DNA of 64,000 nt from Bufo bufo. Taxonomy: Eukaryota; Chordata; Amphibia; Anura; Bufonidae. The stretch is from NCBI RefSeq assembly GCF_905171765.1, contig NC_053389.1, positions 782,384,772-782,448,771 on the forward strand, given 5' to 3'. Each line of letters starts with the position of its first letter. Positions within the stretch are counted from its first letter, which is position 1. A program made the position numbers and the translations under genes. Shown one piece after another: positions 10,356-20,639 of the stretch. The notes below the pieces were generated by a model. It ran no database searches and was not told the origin of the DNA. It saw nothing but the letters and a program-made list of their open reading frames with translations.

Positions 10356-12238
10356 ATAGTAACATAGTAACATAATATATAAGGCCAAAAAAAGACATTT
10401 GTCCATCCAGTTCGGCCTGTTATCCTGCAAGTTGACCCAGAGAAAGGCAATAAAACTCGTCACAGTCCTGGGGATAAATAGATGATGGGAGAGATCTCTG
10501 TACTGTCCTCTGATATATTTATACATAGTAATTAGATCTCCCCTCAGTCGTCTTTTTTCTAGAGTGAATAACCCTAATGTTGATAATCTTTTAGGGTATT
10601 GTAGTTGCCCCATTCCAGTTATTACTTTAGTTGACCTCCTCTGAACCTTCTCCAGCTCTGCTATGTCTGCCCTGTTCACAGTAGCGCAGAACTGTACACA
10701 GTACTCCATGTGTGGTCTAACTAGTGATTTGTAAAGTGGTAGGACTATGTTCTCATCACGGGCATCTATGGCCCTTTTGATGCAACCCATTATCTTATTG
10801 GCCTTGGCAGCAGCTGCCTGACACTGGTTTTTACTGCTTAGTTTGCTGTTTATTTAAATTCCTAGGTCTTTTTCCATGTCAGCATTACCGAGTCTTTTAC
10901 CATTTAGTATGTACAGGTGATTTGCATTATTCCTTCCCATGTGCATAACCTTACATTTTTCAGTGTTAAACCTCATCTGCCACTTCTCTGCCCAAGCCTC
11001 TAATCTATCCAGATCTATCTGTAGCTGTATATCGTCCTCTTCAGTGGTAATTACTTTACACAGTTTAGTGTCATCTGCAAAAACTGATATTTTACTGTGC
11101 AAGCCTTCTACAAGATCATTAATAAATATATTGAAGAGAATATGGCCCAATACTGACCCCTGAGGTACTCCGCTAGTGACAGTGACCCAATCTGAGTATG
11201 TACCGTTAATAACCACCCTCTGTTTTCTATAATTGAGCCAGTTACTTACCCACATACAGACATTTTCTCCCAGTCCAAGCATTCTCATTTTATATACTAA
11301 CCTTTTATGTGGTACAGTGTCAAATGCTTTGGAGAAGTCCAGATATACGACATCCATTGATTCACCACTGTCAAGTCTAGAACTTACCTTCTCATAGAAA
11401 CTGATTAAATTAGTTTGACATGACCGATCCCTCAAGAAGCCATGCCATCTGGTCCTGGGGATTTGTCTATTTTAATCTTTTTTAAGTCGCTGTTATACTT
11501 CTTCCTGGGTCAGACAGGTCACTTTTAATAGGGAATTTACTTTTACATTCTGCATTTCATCTGACAGTTTATTTTCCTCAGTGAATACAGTGGAGAAAAA
11601 AATATTTAATAGCTTTGCTTTCTCCTCGTCGCTCTCTGCAACTTCTCCCTCATTGCTCTGTAGGGGGCCGACACCCTCAGATTTATACTTTTTACCTTTT
11701 ATATAATTAAAAAACATTTTAGGGTTAGTTTTGCTCTCTTTGGCAATTAATCTCTCGGTCTCTAGTTTGGCGGCTTTTATTTGTTTTTTACATTCTATTT
11801 TTTTCCTTATAGTTTTAGTGATTTAAATGCTTTCTTTTTGTCATTTATTGCTTTCTTTACAGTTCTATTTATCCCACATTGGTTTCTCCTTGTTCCTTAA
11901 CCCTTTATTCCTATAAGTTATGTACCTCTCACAATAAGATTTCTGGATGCTTTTAAAAATATCCCATTTTGTGGCGGTATCTTTCTTTTTGAGGACTTTG
12001 TCCCAGTAAGTTAGGCCTATGACCTCTCTTAGTTGGCTAAATTTAGCTTTTTTGAAGTTTGGTATTTTTGTTCCTCCTTGTAGAAATGCTCGTATGAAGG
12101 ATAATTGGAAGGTTATTGCTTTATGGTCACTATTTTCCAGGTGTCCCCCGACCTGCACATCTGTTGTTCTGTCTGGTCTATTGGTTAATACTAAGTCCAG
12201 TATGGCCGTTCCTCTAGTCGGGTCCTGAACCAGTTTGG
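10356..12238 (-). mobile_element. 5'-truncated CR1-like LINE
   Basis: On the minus strand the element ends in a short-repeat tail (GTTACTATG-type units, seen here as CATAGTAACATAGTAAC at about 10355-10372). It is flanked by TAAGACAATC (10346-10355) and TAAGGTAATC (12239-12248), a 10-bp target duplication with two mismatches. Removing the LINE restores the piggyBac-like context on both sides. A truncated 5' end, tail repeats and a variable-length duplication fit target-primed reverse transcription. Confidence 0.85.
10440..12238 (-). pseudogene. LINE ORF2 remnant: endonuclease tail and reverse transcriptase
   Basis: The reading direction is minus. The first segment (12238-11867) encodes the end of an apurinic-type endonuclease (LDLVLTNRPD, then the SDHKAI motif). 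A disturbed stretch (about 11810-11870) follows, then a linker to about 11493. The RT block at 11435-10854 carries YLDFSKAFDTVPH, SGVPQGSVLG and the catalytic FADDTKL. Just upstream, after SPGPDG, the early RT palm segment appears to be deleted. A TAA (10854-10856) precedes the thumb region and C-terminus (10790 onward). Most segments share one frame, so damage is mainly stops plus one internal deletion. Confidence 0.85.
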
Positions 12239-12687
12239 TAAGGTAATCGCCCAAAAAGTAAAAAAAAACTATGAGTCTCAGAACATGGAGACACTAAAAC
12301 ATGATTTTTTTTGTTTCAAAAATGATATTATTGTGTAAAACTTAAATATTGCCAAGTCCGTAAGAACCTTCTCTATAAAAATACCACATGACCTAACCCC
12401 TCAGGTGAACACCGCAAAAAATAAATAAAACAAAAACGGTGTCAAAAGCCATTTTCTGTCACCTTACATCACAAAAAGTGTAATACCAAGCGATCAAAAA
12501 GTCATATGCATCCTAAAATAGTACCAATAAAACCGTCTTCTCATACCGAAAAAAAAATAGACCCTACCTAATGGCCTGGATAAGTAAAAGCGTTTTAAAT
12601 TTATTACCACATAAAGTGACACATGTCAGATTTGCAAAAAATTGCTCTGTCCGGAAGGGGAAAATGGCCCGGATGTGAAGAGGTTAA

Positions 12688-13190
12688 TATCAGTGGACAT
12701 ACCAGATCCTTCAGAGTGAGACAGGTCTGCTCTCCACCCCATCTAATAGATAAAAAAAATATATAAACTCTATAAAAAAAAAATTGAAATTCATTTTCTA
12801 AATCAAGTATTCCTTTAAATATCATTGGGCAGAATTATTAATACTGTCTAATACTTAGTGTAAACTAAGGGGGAATGCATCAAGAGTACTGCATTAGAAA
12901 AGTGGAGTGATTTTGCCAGTTTTGTTGGTGAAGTAGGTATTTGCGCCAAATTTACCATGTATCTGCCCCATTTTTAGTGTGGTTTGTCCATGTCTGACTG
13001 CCGGCCAGATGTTTTGTGTTTGGTGCCACATTTTTAATCAGATTTATTTGTCGACTGACTGAACCTTTGTAATAAATAAGATTAGACTGAAAAATCTACA
13101 GGTATTTTCCACGAAAAATGTAACTAAAGATGTGTAACTTTTTGTTCATTCGGGACAAAAAAGTAAAAAAAAACCTGACGATAAGTTTGG
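12688..13190. other. No gene seen
   Basis: AT-rich sequence after the TTAA border. No supported coding or RNA feature. Confidence 0.5.
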
Positions 13191-13470
13191 AGCACCATTA
13201 CAATGTCTAGGCTTAAGAGGGGTTTCCAAGATTTTTTCTGTATCTGATTGGTGGGGGACTGATACCCAGAACCCCCGGTGATCAGCTGTTTGAAAAGGTA
13301 CTTGTGCTCCTGTGAGCGCCAATGCCTTCACACAGCTTGCCAAGCACAGCGCCACACATTGTATAGTGGATATGCTTGGTATTGCAGCTCATCCCTATTC
13401 ACTTGAATGGGGCTGAGCTGCTACTAGGCCACATAATTGATGAACGTGTCATCACTTGGCCTAGAAAAAG
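13191..13470. repeat. Dispersed palindromic repeat (GATCAGCTGTTTGA family), copy 1
   Basis: Shares blocks such as GGTGATCAGCTGTTTGA, CACTTGAATGGGGCTGAGCT and TATACAATG-like wording with copies at 15997-16222 and 45137-45545; the copy at 30955-31240 is looser. Non-coding. Confidence 0.6.
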
Positions 13471-14478
13471 CAGAGAGAAGGCAGCTTTTCAAACAGTTAA
13501 TTGCTGGGGATCCTAAGATTTCAAAGGATGGGTCATCAGTAAAACAATCTCGAAAAACCCCATTATTTTTACGCCACCTGTTAATTGTCTTACAGCAGAA
13601 TTGCAAGTCAAAATTTTGGTGCATTTTAACACACACCCTTTTATTGACAAATGTTATTCCTCTGTAGTGTCTGGGAAATGTACTGACAGCTCAATCCTAT
13701 TTAAGTGGATAGATTCAGATCAAGGTTCAACCTTAATTTTGGCATAAACCAGAAAAGGTCAAAGAGGGTTAGGAGAACACACCGTCCGATGAGCTCTCTG
13801 ACCCATTTATCCCAGAACAGCTTTCTGCAGCTGCCATGTACTGTGAAACATAGAGGATGCAGAAGCCAAATTGTGCAAAATAGTTAATCAAAATATTATA
13901 ACATTGTAACCAAAATACATGCAAATCAATTACAAATAAAGGCTTCAAAAGTGTCCATAATTTTTAGGTCCCTGAAAACCCATTAAAGAATGTCTAGGAT
14001 TCAGGGTCAGATTTTTTTTTTCAGACACAGCACCATTCTTTTCTATGGGTTTCACTTAAAAGAGCATCAGCTGCAATCCCAGATACAGCCTGTGAATTTT
14101 AGTACTGCTGTTTCTAGAAAAGAAAATATATATTTTTTTCTCATCCTGGAAAGCAAGTTGTAGTTCCATTAGGAAAATAGATGATCCTTCTTTGGAGGAC
14201 TATGATGTGAAAACTAAATCACTGTTCAGCAGAAAACCAAACTTTCTAATCTGGTATGTACTAAAAGATATACAATTTGCAAAAATAAAACAGCAATATA
14301 TAAGACAAGGTTTTGCTCTTAAAGCTCTTTTTGTAATATGAAACATTTTTATATGATTCTGTGGGTCATCATGATTTTGGCAATACCAAATATGTATCTA
14401 TTTCCAGATTTGTCACTACTCTTCTACAATAAATGGACTTTTAGAAAAAAAAATATATTTGCACTCTGTCTAAACACT
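13471..14478. other. No gene seen
   Basis: Unassigned AT-rich sequence up to the Tc1 border. Short frames on both strands have no recognisable domains. Confidence 0.5.
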
Positions 14479-14838
14479 TACAGTCAGGTCCATAAATATT
14501 GGGACATCTACGCAATTCTATCATTTTTGGCTCTATACACCACCGCAATTGATTTGAAATGAAACTAACAAGATGTGCTTTAACTGCAGACTGTCAGCTT
14601 TAATTTGAGGGTGTTTACATCCAAATCAGGTGAACGGTGTAGGAATTACAACAGTTTGCATATGTGCCTCCCACTTTTTAAGGGACCAAAAGTAAGTGGA
14701 CAATTGGCTTCCCAGCTGTTCCATGGCCAGGTGTGTGTCATTCCCTCATTATCCCAATTACAATGAGCAGATACAAGGTCCAGAGTTCATTTAAAGTGTG
14801 CTATTTGCATTTGGAATCTGTTGCTGACAACTCTCAAG

Positions 14839-15866
14839 ATGAGATCCAAAGAGCTGTCACTATCAGTGAAGCAAGCCATCATTACGCTGAAAAAACAAAA
14901 CAAACCCATCAGAGAGATAGCAAAAACATTAGGTGTGGCCAAAACAACTGTTTGGAGCATTCTTAAAAAGAAGGTGAGCTCAGCAACACCAAAAAACCCG
15001 GAAGACCACGGAAAACAACTGTGGTGGATGACCGAAGAATTCTTTCCCTGGTGAAGAAAACACCCTTTACAACAGTTGGCCAGATCAAGAACACTCTCCA
15101 GGAGGTAGGTGCATGTTTGTCAAAATCAACAATCAAGAGAAGACTTCACCAGGGTGAATACAGAGGGTTCACCACAAGATGTAAACCATTGGTGAGCCTC
15201 AAAAACAGGAAGGCCAGATTAGAGTTTGCCAAACGACATATAAAAAAGCCTTCACAGTTCTGGAACAACATCCTATGGACAGATGAGACCAAGATCAACT
15301 TGTACCAAAGTGATGGGAAGAGAAGAGTATGGAGAAGGAAAGGAACTGCTCATGATCCTAAGCATACCACCTCATCAGTGAAGCATGGTGGTGGTAATGT
15401 CATGGCGTGGGCATGTATTGCTGCCAATGGAACTGGTTCTCTTGTATTTATTAATGATGTGACTGCTGACAAAAGCAGCAGGATGAATTCTGAAGTGTTT
15501 CGGGCAATATTATCTGCTCATATTCATCCAAATGCTTCAGAACTCATTGGACGGCGCTTCACAGTGCAGATGGACAATGACCCAAAGCATACTGCAAAAG
15601 CAACCAAAGAGTTTTTTAAGGGGAAGAAGTGGAATGTTATGCAATGGCCAAGTCAATCACCTGATCTGAATCTGAATGAGCATGCATTTCACTTGCTGAA
15701 GACAAAACTGAAGGGAAAATGCCCGAAGAACAAGCAGGAACTGAAGACAGTTGCAGTAGAGGCCTGGCAGAGCATGACCAGGGATGAAACCCAGCGTCTG
15801 GTGATGTCTATGCTTTCCAGAACTCAGGCTGTAATTGACTGCAAAGGATTTGCAACCAAGTATTAA
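14839..15866 (+). pseudogene. Tc1-like transposase, one frameshift
   Basis: Starts at ATG 14839 (MRSKELSLSVKQ). An N-terminal helix-turn-helix DNA-binding region (REIAKTLGVAKTTVW) is followed by a frame change between about 14970 and 15020, probably a small deletion. From there the frame is open to TAA at 15864-15866. The catalytic triad is visible: D in LWTDETK, D in QMDNDPKH and E in PDLNLNEH, where the usual P-I before the E is altered to L-N. In this family the enzyme cuts at the inverted ends and inserts at TA. Total length is near the usual 340 residues. It lies between the inverted repeats with no other gene in the element. Confidence 0.9.
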
Positions 15867-15996
15867 AAAGTGAAAGTTTGATTTATGACTATTATTCTGT
15901 CCTATTACTTTTGTTTCCTGAACAAGTGGGAGGCACATAAGCAAACTGTTGTAATTCCTACACCGTTCACCTGATTTGGATGTAAATACCCTCAAA

Positions 15997-16222
15997 TTAA
16001 AGGGGTTCTGCGGTTTGTTTTAACTGATGATCTATCCTCTGGATAGATCATCAGCATCTGACTGGCGGGGGTCCAACACCTGAGACCCCCACCGATCAGC
16101 TGTTTGAGAAGGCAGCGGCGCTCCAGTAGCGCCGCGGCCTTCTCACTGTTTACCGCTGACCCAGTGACGTAACGACTAGTATCAACTGGCCTGGGCGCGG
16201 CTAAGCTCTGTTCACTTGAATG
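15997..16222. repeat. Dispersed palindromic repeat, copy 2 (half element)
   Basis: Contains GATAGATCATCAGCATCTGA, CCGATCAGCTGTTTGAGAAGG and GTTCACTTGAATG, shared with copies at 13191 and 45137. It stops abruptly near 16222, where piggyBac-type sequence (CATGATGTCCCGGTACTTTA) starts. Confidence 0.6.
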
Positions 16223-16478
16223 ACGCCATGATGTCCCGGTACTTTACGTTATGTGTAGTTCTGATCGTCATGTGTACAGGGCCGTTTGAAGGAATTTGGG
16301 GGCCCCAAGCAAAATAGACATGGAGGCCCCCCCTCCACGCACTCCCCACCTTACGCACGCAAAGCCTACAGGAACCACAGTTTAGCCATACAGTTTAAGT
16401 TCACCCACACTTTATATAAATAAAAAAGGAGATTTACAGTGCAAATACTGCTGTTGCATTTAATGTGCATGAAATTTG

Positions 16479-17545
16479 AACAGTGCCATCCACAGATCCC
16501 CCTCCCCTAAATAGTGCCATCCACAGATCTCCCCCCTAAACAGTGCCATCCACAGATCCCCCTCTAAACAGTGCCATCCACAGATCCCCCTAAACAGTGC
16601 CATCCACAGATCCCCCCCTAAACAGTGCCATCCACAGATCCCCCCTAAACAGTGCCATCCACAGATCCCCCCTAAACAGTGCCATCCACAGATCCCCTCT
16701 AAACAGTGCCATCCACAGATCCCCCCTAAACAGTGCCATCCACAGATCCCCCCTAAACAGTGCCATCCACAGATCCCCCCTAAACAGTGCCATCCACAGA
16801 TCCCCCCTAAACAGTGCCATCCACAGATCCCCCCTAAACAGTGCCATCCACAGATCCCCCCTAAACAGTGCCATCCACAGATCCCCCTCCCCTAAACAGT
16901 GCCATCCACAGATCTCCCCCCTAAACAGTGCCATCCACAGATCCCCCCTCCCCTAAACAGTGCCATCCACAGATCCCCCTCTAAACAGTGCCATCCACAG
17001 ATCCCCCTCTAAACAGTGCCATCCACAGATCCCCCTAAACAGTGCCATCCACAGATTCCCCCTAAACAGTGCCATCCACAGATCCCCCCTAAACAGTGCC
17101 ATCCACAGATCCCCCCTAAACAGTGCCATCCACAGATCCCCCCTAAACAGTACCATCCACAGATCCCCCCTAAACAGTGCCATCCACAGATCCCCCCTAA
17201 ACAGTGCCATCCACAGATCTCCCCCTAAACAGTGCCATCCACAGATCCCCCTAAACAGTGCCATTCACAGATCCCCCCTAAACAGTGCCATTCACAGCCA
17301 TGATGGCACTGTTTAGGGGAGGGGGGATCTGTGGATGGCACTGTTTAGGGGGGATCTGTGGATGGCACTGTTTAGGGGGGATCTGTGGATGGCACTGTTT
17401 AGGGGGGATCTGTGGATGGCACTGTTTAGGAGGGAGATCTGTGGATGGCACTGTTTAGGGGAGGGGGGATCTGTGGATGGCACTGTAGGGGGATCTGTGG
17501 ATGGCACTGCCATCCACAGATCCCCCTACAGTGCCATCCACAGAT
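16479..17545. repeat. 27-bp minisatellite with internal inversion
   Basis: About thirty-five units of AAACAGTGCCATCCACAGAT plus a run of C. The array runs in one direction to about 17297, is inverted from about 17299 to 17507 (GGATCTGTGGATGGCACTG), and resumes the first direction for two units to 17545. Because 27 is a multiple of three, both strands stay open and give a nine-residue repeat (NSAIHRSPL-like on plus, WMALFRGDL-like on minus). These frames are not genes. Confidence 0.95.
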
Positions 17546-17557
17546 CCCCCTCCCTGA

Positions 17558-17909
17558 CGCTCACAGCAGTATATTTATAAACTAATCAGTAACTACTTTA
17601 ACTTTAATCATTGCTCATTGCTGAGCTCTTTACTTGGATTATTTGGATATCTTACTTTGTCTTAGCTCCGGTAATAGCAGGCAGTGCGGGCTGGCGGCGC
17701 TCACTCACTGACATCACGCGCCTGCTCCTCCCACTAGGCGGCGCAGGTGCGTGACGTCAGTGAGTGAGCGCCGCCGCCCGCACTGCCTGCTATTACCGGA
17801 GCTAAGACAAAGTAAGATATCCAAATAATCCAAGTAAAGAGCTCAGCAATGAGCAATGATTAAAGTTAAAGTAGTTACTGATTAGTTTATAAATATACTG
17901 CTGTGAGCG
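17558..17909. repeat. Near-perfect 352-bp palindrome
   Basis: The left arm from CGCTCACAGCAGTATATT (17558) to about 17724 is repeated inverted from about 17743 to 17909, with a spacer of roughly 20 bp and only a few mismatches near the centre. Each arm is about 167 bp. A transcript through it would form a long hairpin. Confidence 0.92.
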
Positions 17910-17918
17910 GCGTGGCCC

Positions 17919-18104
17919 TGTATATTCTAACCCCCAGGCAAGCGTCTCTGTCACCATGGGAACTCCTGGGGGTTAGAATATACCATCGGATTTGAGTTTT
18001 TACGATCTCACTGAGCTCATAAAACTCAGATCCGATGGTATATTCTAACCCCCAGGCAAGCGTCCCCGTCACCATGGGAACGCCTGGGGGTTAGAATATA
18101 CCAT
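17919..18104. repeat. Foldback with duplicated GCGTCCCCGTCACC motif
   Basis: GTATATTCTAACCCCCAGGC occurs at 17920 and about 18038, its inverse (CCTGGGGGTTAGAATATACC) at about 17965 and 18084, and TCCGATGG-type arms flank a loop near 18005. Each half contains a variant of GCGTCCCCGTCACCATGGGA (17942, 18060), also found at 911. Confidence 0.8.
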
Positions 18105-18879
18105 TCTACTCAGCAAAACAAGCACCGGCTCTGCTTGGCCCCGGGACAGCTCGAGGCCCCAACCAGCTTGGGGCCCCAAGCAATTGCTTGTTTTGCCTGT
18201 CTGTTAGCGACGGGCCTGCATGTGTAGTTCTGAAATCAATCAGCAGGCACCCTGGGACAATGCGCGGGGGGGTCCTGTGACCTCCCCCCCCGTATCGGCG
18301 ATCGCGGCAAACCGCAGGTTTCCGTGTTATTCGGGTCTCTGGTGACATCACCTCTCAGGATCGCTTCTGATTGGCTGCAGGGTGGGCGGGAGGTTCAAAT
18401 TATTGCAGCGCTCCTCTCCACCTCCTTTCTGTGTCCAGGAGCGAGGAGAGAGGAGCCTGCAATCGGATCTCCAGAGCAAGCACCCCCATCTGTGCCCAGC
18501 ACCCCCTTCTGACCCTCCACAGTGCCATCTGGCACTAAAAGGTATTTAGGGAAAGGTTAGGTTAGGCAGGGATATTCAAGGAAATTTAGTGGGGAAAAAA
18601 AAATTAGTTTTTTGTTGCATCACCCTAATCGGGTGTCTAGGGTCCGCTGATTGTGGCCGGCACTCTTAGAGTCTGGCCACTGTTAGCGCATTGCACAGCC
18701 CACCGCTGATCAGCTTCGGACGGCTGATCAGCGAGGTTTGAATTTTTATTTTATTTTTTTCACATTTTTTGTCCTTTTTTTTTTTCTGTTAGTTTTAGGG
18801 CAAAGTCCGCGAACACCCGTGCCCCCACACACACGCACACTAAATAAAGATTTCCACACACGCACACACACACTCCTCT

Positions 18880-20617
18880 ATGGCCCGCCGGATGTTCTCG
18901 GCCGAGGAGGCATACTCCCAGCTGGCCTCCGACTCCGAGAGCCCCAGTGAGGACGAGGATGACCCAACTTTCCTTTTATCATCCGTGTCCTCCTCATCAT
19001 CTAGCGATGATGATGAGCCCCCAAGGCAGCGGAGGCGCCGCCAGGCGGAGCAAGGGGACCGCCATGCTAGGGACCCTGTGGCCAACACTAGTACGAGAAG
19101 CTCTGGGGCTCGTACTAGTTTTCCGGCCCACCAGTTAAGTCCACCGGAGCCCCATACCGGTGAACTTGCATGGTGTACCCGGGAGCATTTTGAGCCTGCA
19201 ATTCCTGATTTTGTTGGCCAAGCAGGAATCCAGATTCCCACAGTGGGCTTCATTGAATATGACTATTTTAGTCTTTTTTTCAGTGACCACTTTGTGAATC
19301 TGATGGTGGAGCAAACGAACGTGTTCGCCCAACAGTTCATTGCTCAACACCTGGGCTACTTTTTGGCTAGGGCCGGTGGCTGGACTCCGGTCAGTGCAGC
19401 CGAGATGAGGACATTTTGGGGCCTCGTGCTGCACATGGGCCTAGTCAAAAAACTCAGTGTCAGGCATTACTGGAGTGGCGACATCCTCTACCAGACCCCA
19501 TTTTACAGTACGGCCATGACACGTACCCGGTTTGAAACCATCCGGAAATGGCTGCATTATGCAGATAATGCAGCATGTCCCCCCCAAGGTGATCCTGCCT
19601 ATGACCGCCTGTACAAAATCAGGCCGGTCATCGATCACTTTGGGGCCAAATTTTTGGAGGCCTATGTACCTGGAAGGGAGGTCGCGGTTAATGAGTCTCT
19701 CATTGCTTTCAAGGGGAGACTCATTTTCCTCCAGTATGTTCCCTCTAAGCGGGCGAGGTATGGCGTGAAGCTGTACAAACTTTGTGAGAGTACCTCAGGG
19801 TAAACTTACAAGTTTCGTGTGTACGAGGGGCGAGATTCCCGTATTGAACCCCCAGAATGTCCCCCCACTCTGGGTGTCAGCGGGAAATTTGTGTGGGACC
19901 TTATGCACCCAATGCTAGATAAGGGTTACCACCTGTACGTGGATAACTTTTATACTAGTATCCCCTTGTTCCAGTCTCTCGCTGCCAGATGCACGTCCGC
20001 TTGTGGGACCGTGCGGAAAAATCAACGCGGCCTCCTTACCCCCCCTCCAGGTACCTATCCCCAGTGGTTAGACCCGTGCCCTTACCAGTGGAAACCTGTT
20101 GCTGGTCAGATATAAGGACAAGAGGGATGTCCTTTTACTGTCCACAATTCATGGTAACGGCATCACCCCTGTCCCTGTGTGAGGTACCGCGGCAACGGTC
20201 CTCAAGCCCGATTGTATCGTCGACTACAATCGGTATTTAGGAGGAGTTGATCTCTCTGATCAAGTCCTCAAGCCATATAATGCCATGCGCTAAACCCGGG
20301 CATGGTACAAAAAAGTTGCAGTCTACTTGGTACAGGATGCCTTGTGCAACTCTTTTGTGCTGTCCCGGAGCGCTGGCAACACAGTGAAATTCCTCCAGTT
20401 CTATGAGGCAGTCCTCAAGGCCTGGAGCCCTGGCCAACACTTTCCAGGTGTGGTCCCCCATACTGGAAAGAAGGGACGGACCCAAAAAATGTTCAGAGTG
20501 TGTCAGAGGAGGGGGATACGGAAGGACACCACCACTCAGTGTGACAGGTGCCCCAATCATCCGGGCCTCTGCATTATTGGTTGCTACAGGGAGTACCACA
20601 CTTCCATGGAGTACTAA
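18880..20617 (+). pseudogene. piggyBac-type transposase pseudogene
   Basis: ATG 18880 opens a 307-codon frame with an acidic and Ser-rich N-terminus (SEDEDDPTFLL, SSSSSSDDDEP, RQRRRRQ) followed by the DDE_Tnp_1_7-type core. An in-frame TAA at 19801-19803 interrupts it; the same frame continues to about 20110, where a one-base shift moves homology to another frame with TGA (20180-20182) and TAA (20291-20293). The C-terminus is the family's cysteine-rich finger (CDRCPNHPGLC), ending at 20617. Of the three expected catalytic aspartates, the first is Asn (VNESLI, codon 19690-19692), the second is present (YVDNFYTS, 19942) and the third is present (GVDLSD, 20249). The family excises and inserts at TTAA, matching the flanks of this insert. 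Confidence 0.9.
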
Positions 20618-20639
20618 ATTTACAATCCCCTTCCTTAAT

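Larger units (their letters stand above)
9385..12687. mobile_element. piggyBac-like non-coding element, interrupted by a LINE
   Basis: The interior (GTCCGTAACAACCAGATCTATAA, CATCCCGCAAAAAATGAG..., AGTAATACCAAGCGATC...) repeats wording found next to the piggyBac transposase at 20650-20930 and in 28400-29640. The right end reads ...AGAGGTTAA with TTAA at 12684-12687, resembling the right end at 22672. The left limit is approximate. No transposase remains. The LINE at 10356-12238 splits it. Confidence 0.55.
16277..18218. mobile_element. Non-autonomous hAT-type element with minisatellite and palindrome
   Basis: Ends CAGGGCCGTTTG and (inverted) CAGGCCCGTCGC are flanked by a perfect 8-bp duplication CATGTGTA (16269-16276, 18219-18226), diagnostic of hAT insertion. 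There is no transposase; the 1.94-kb interior consists of a 27-bp minisatellite, a 352-bp palindrome and a foldback. GGGGCCCCAAGCAA occurs near both ends as part of longer inverted ends. Confidence 0.85.

Noticed and set aside
16479..17545. CRISPR-like array
   Set aside because: The units are directly adjacent with no unique spacers and occur inside a eukaryotic hAT element; it is a minisatellite.
18840..19434. Minus-strand frames of 137 and 99 codons
   Set aside because: Antisense to the piggyBac transposase; no independent motif.
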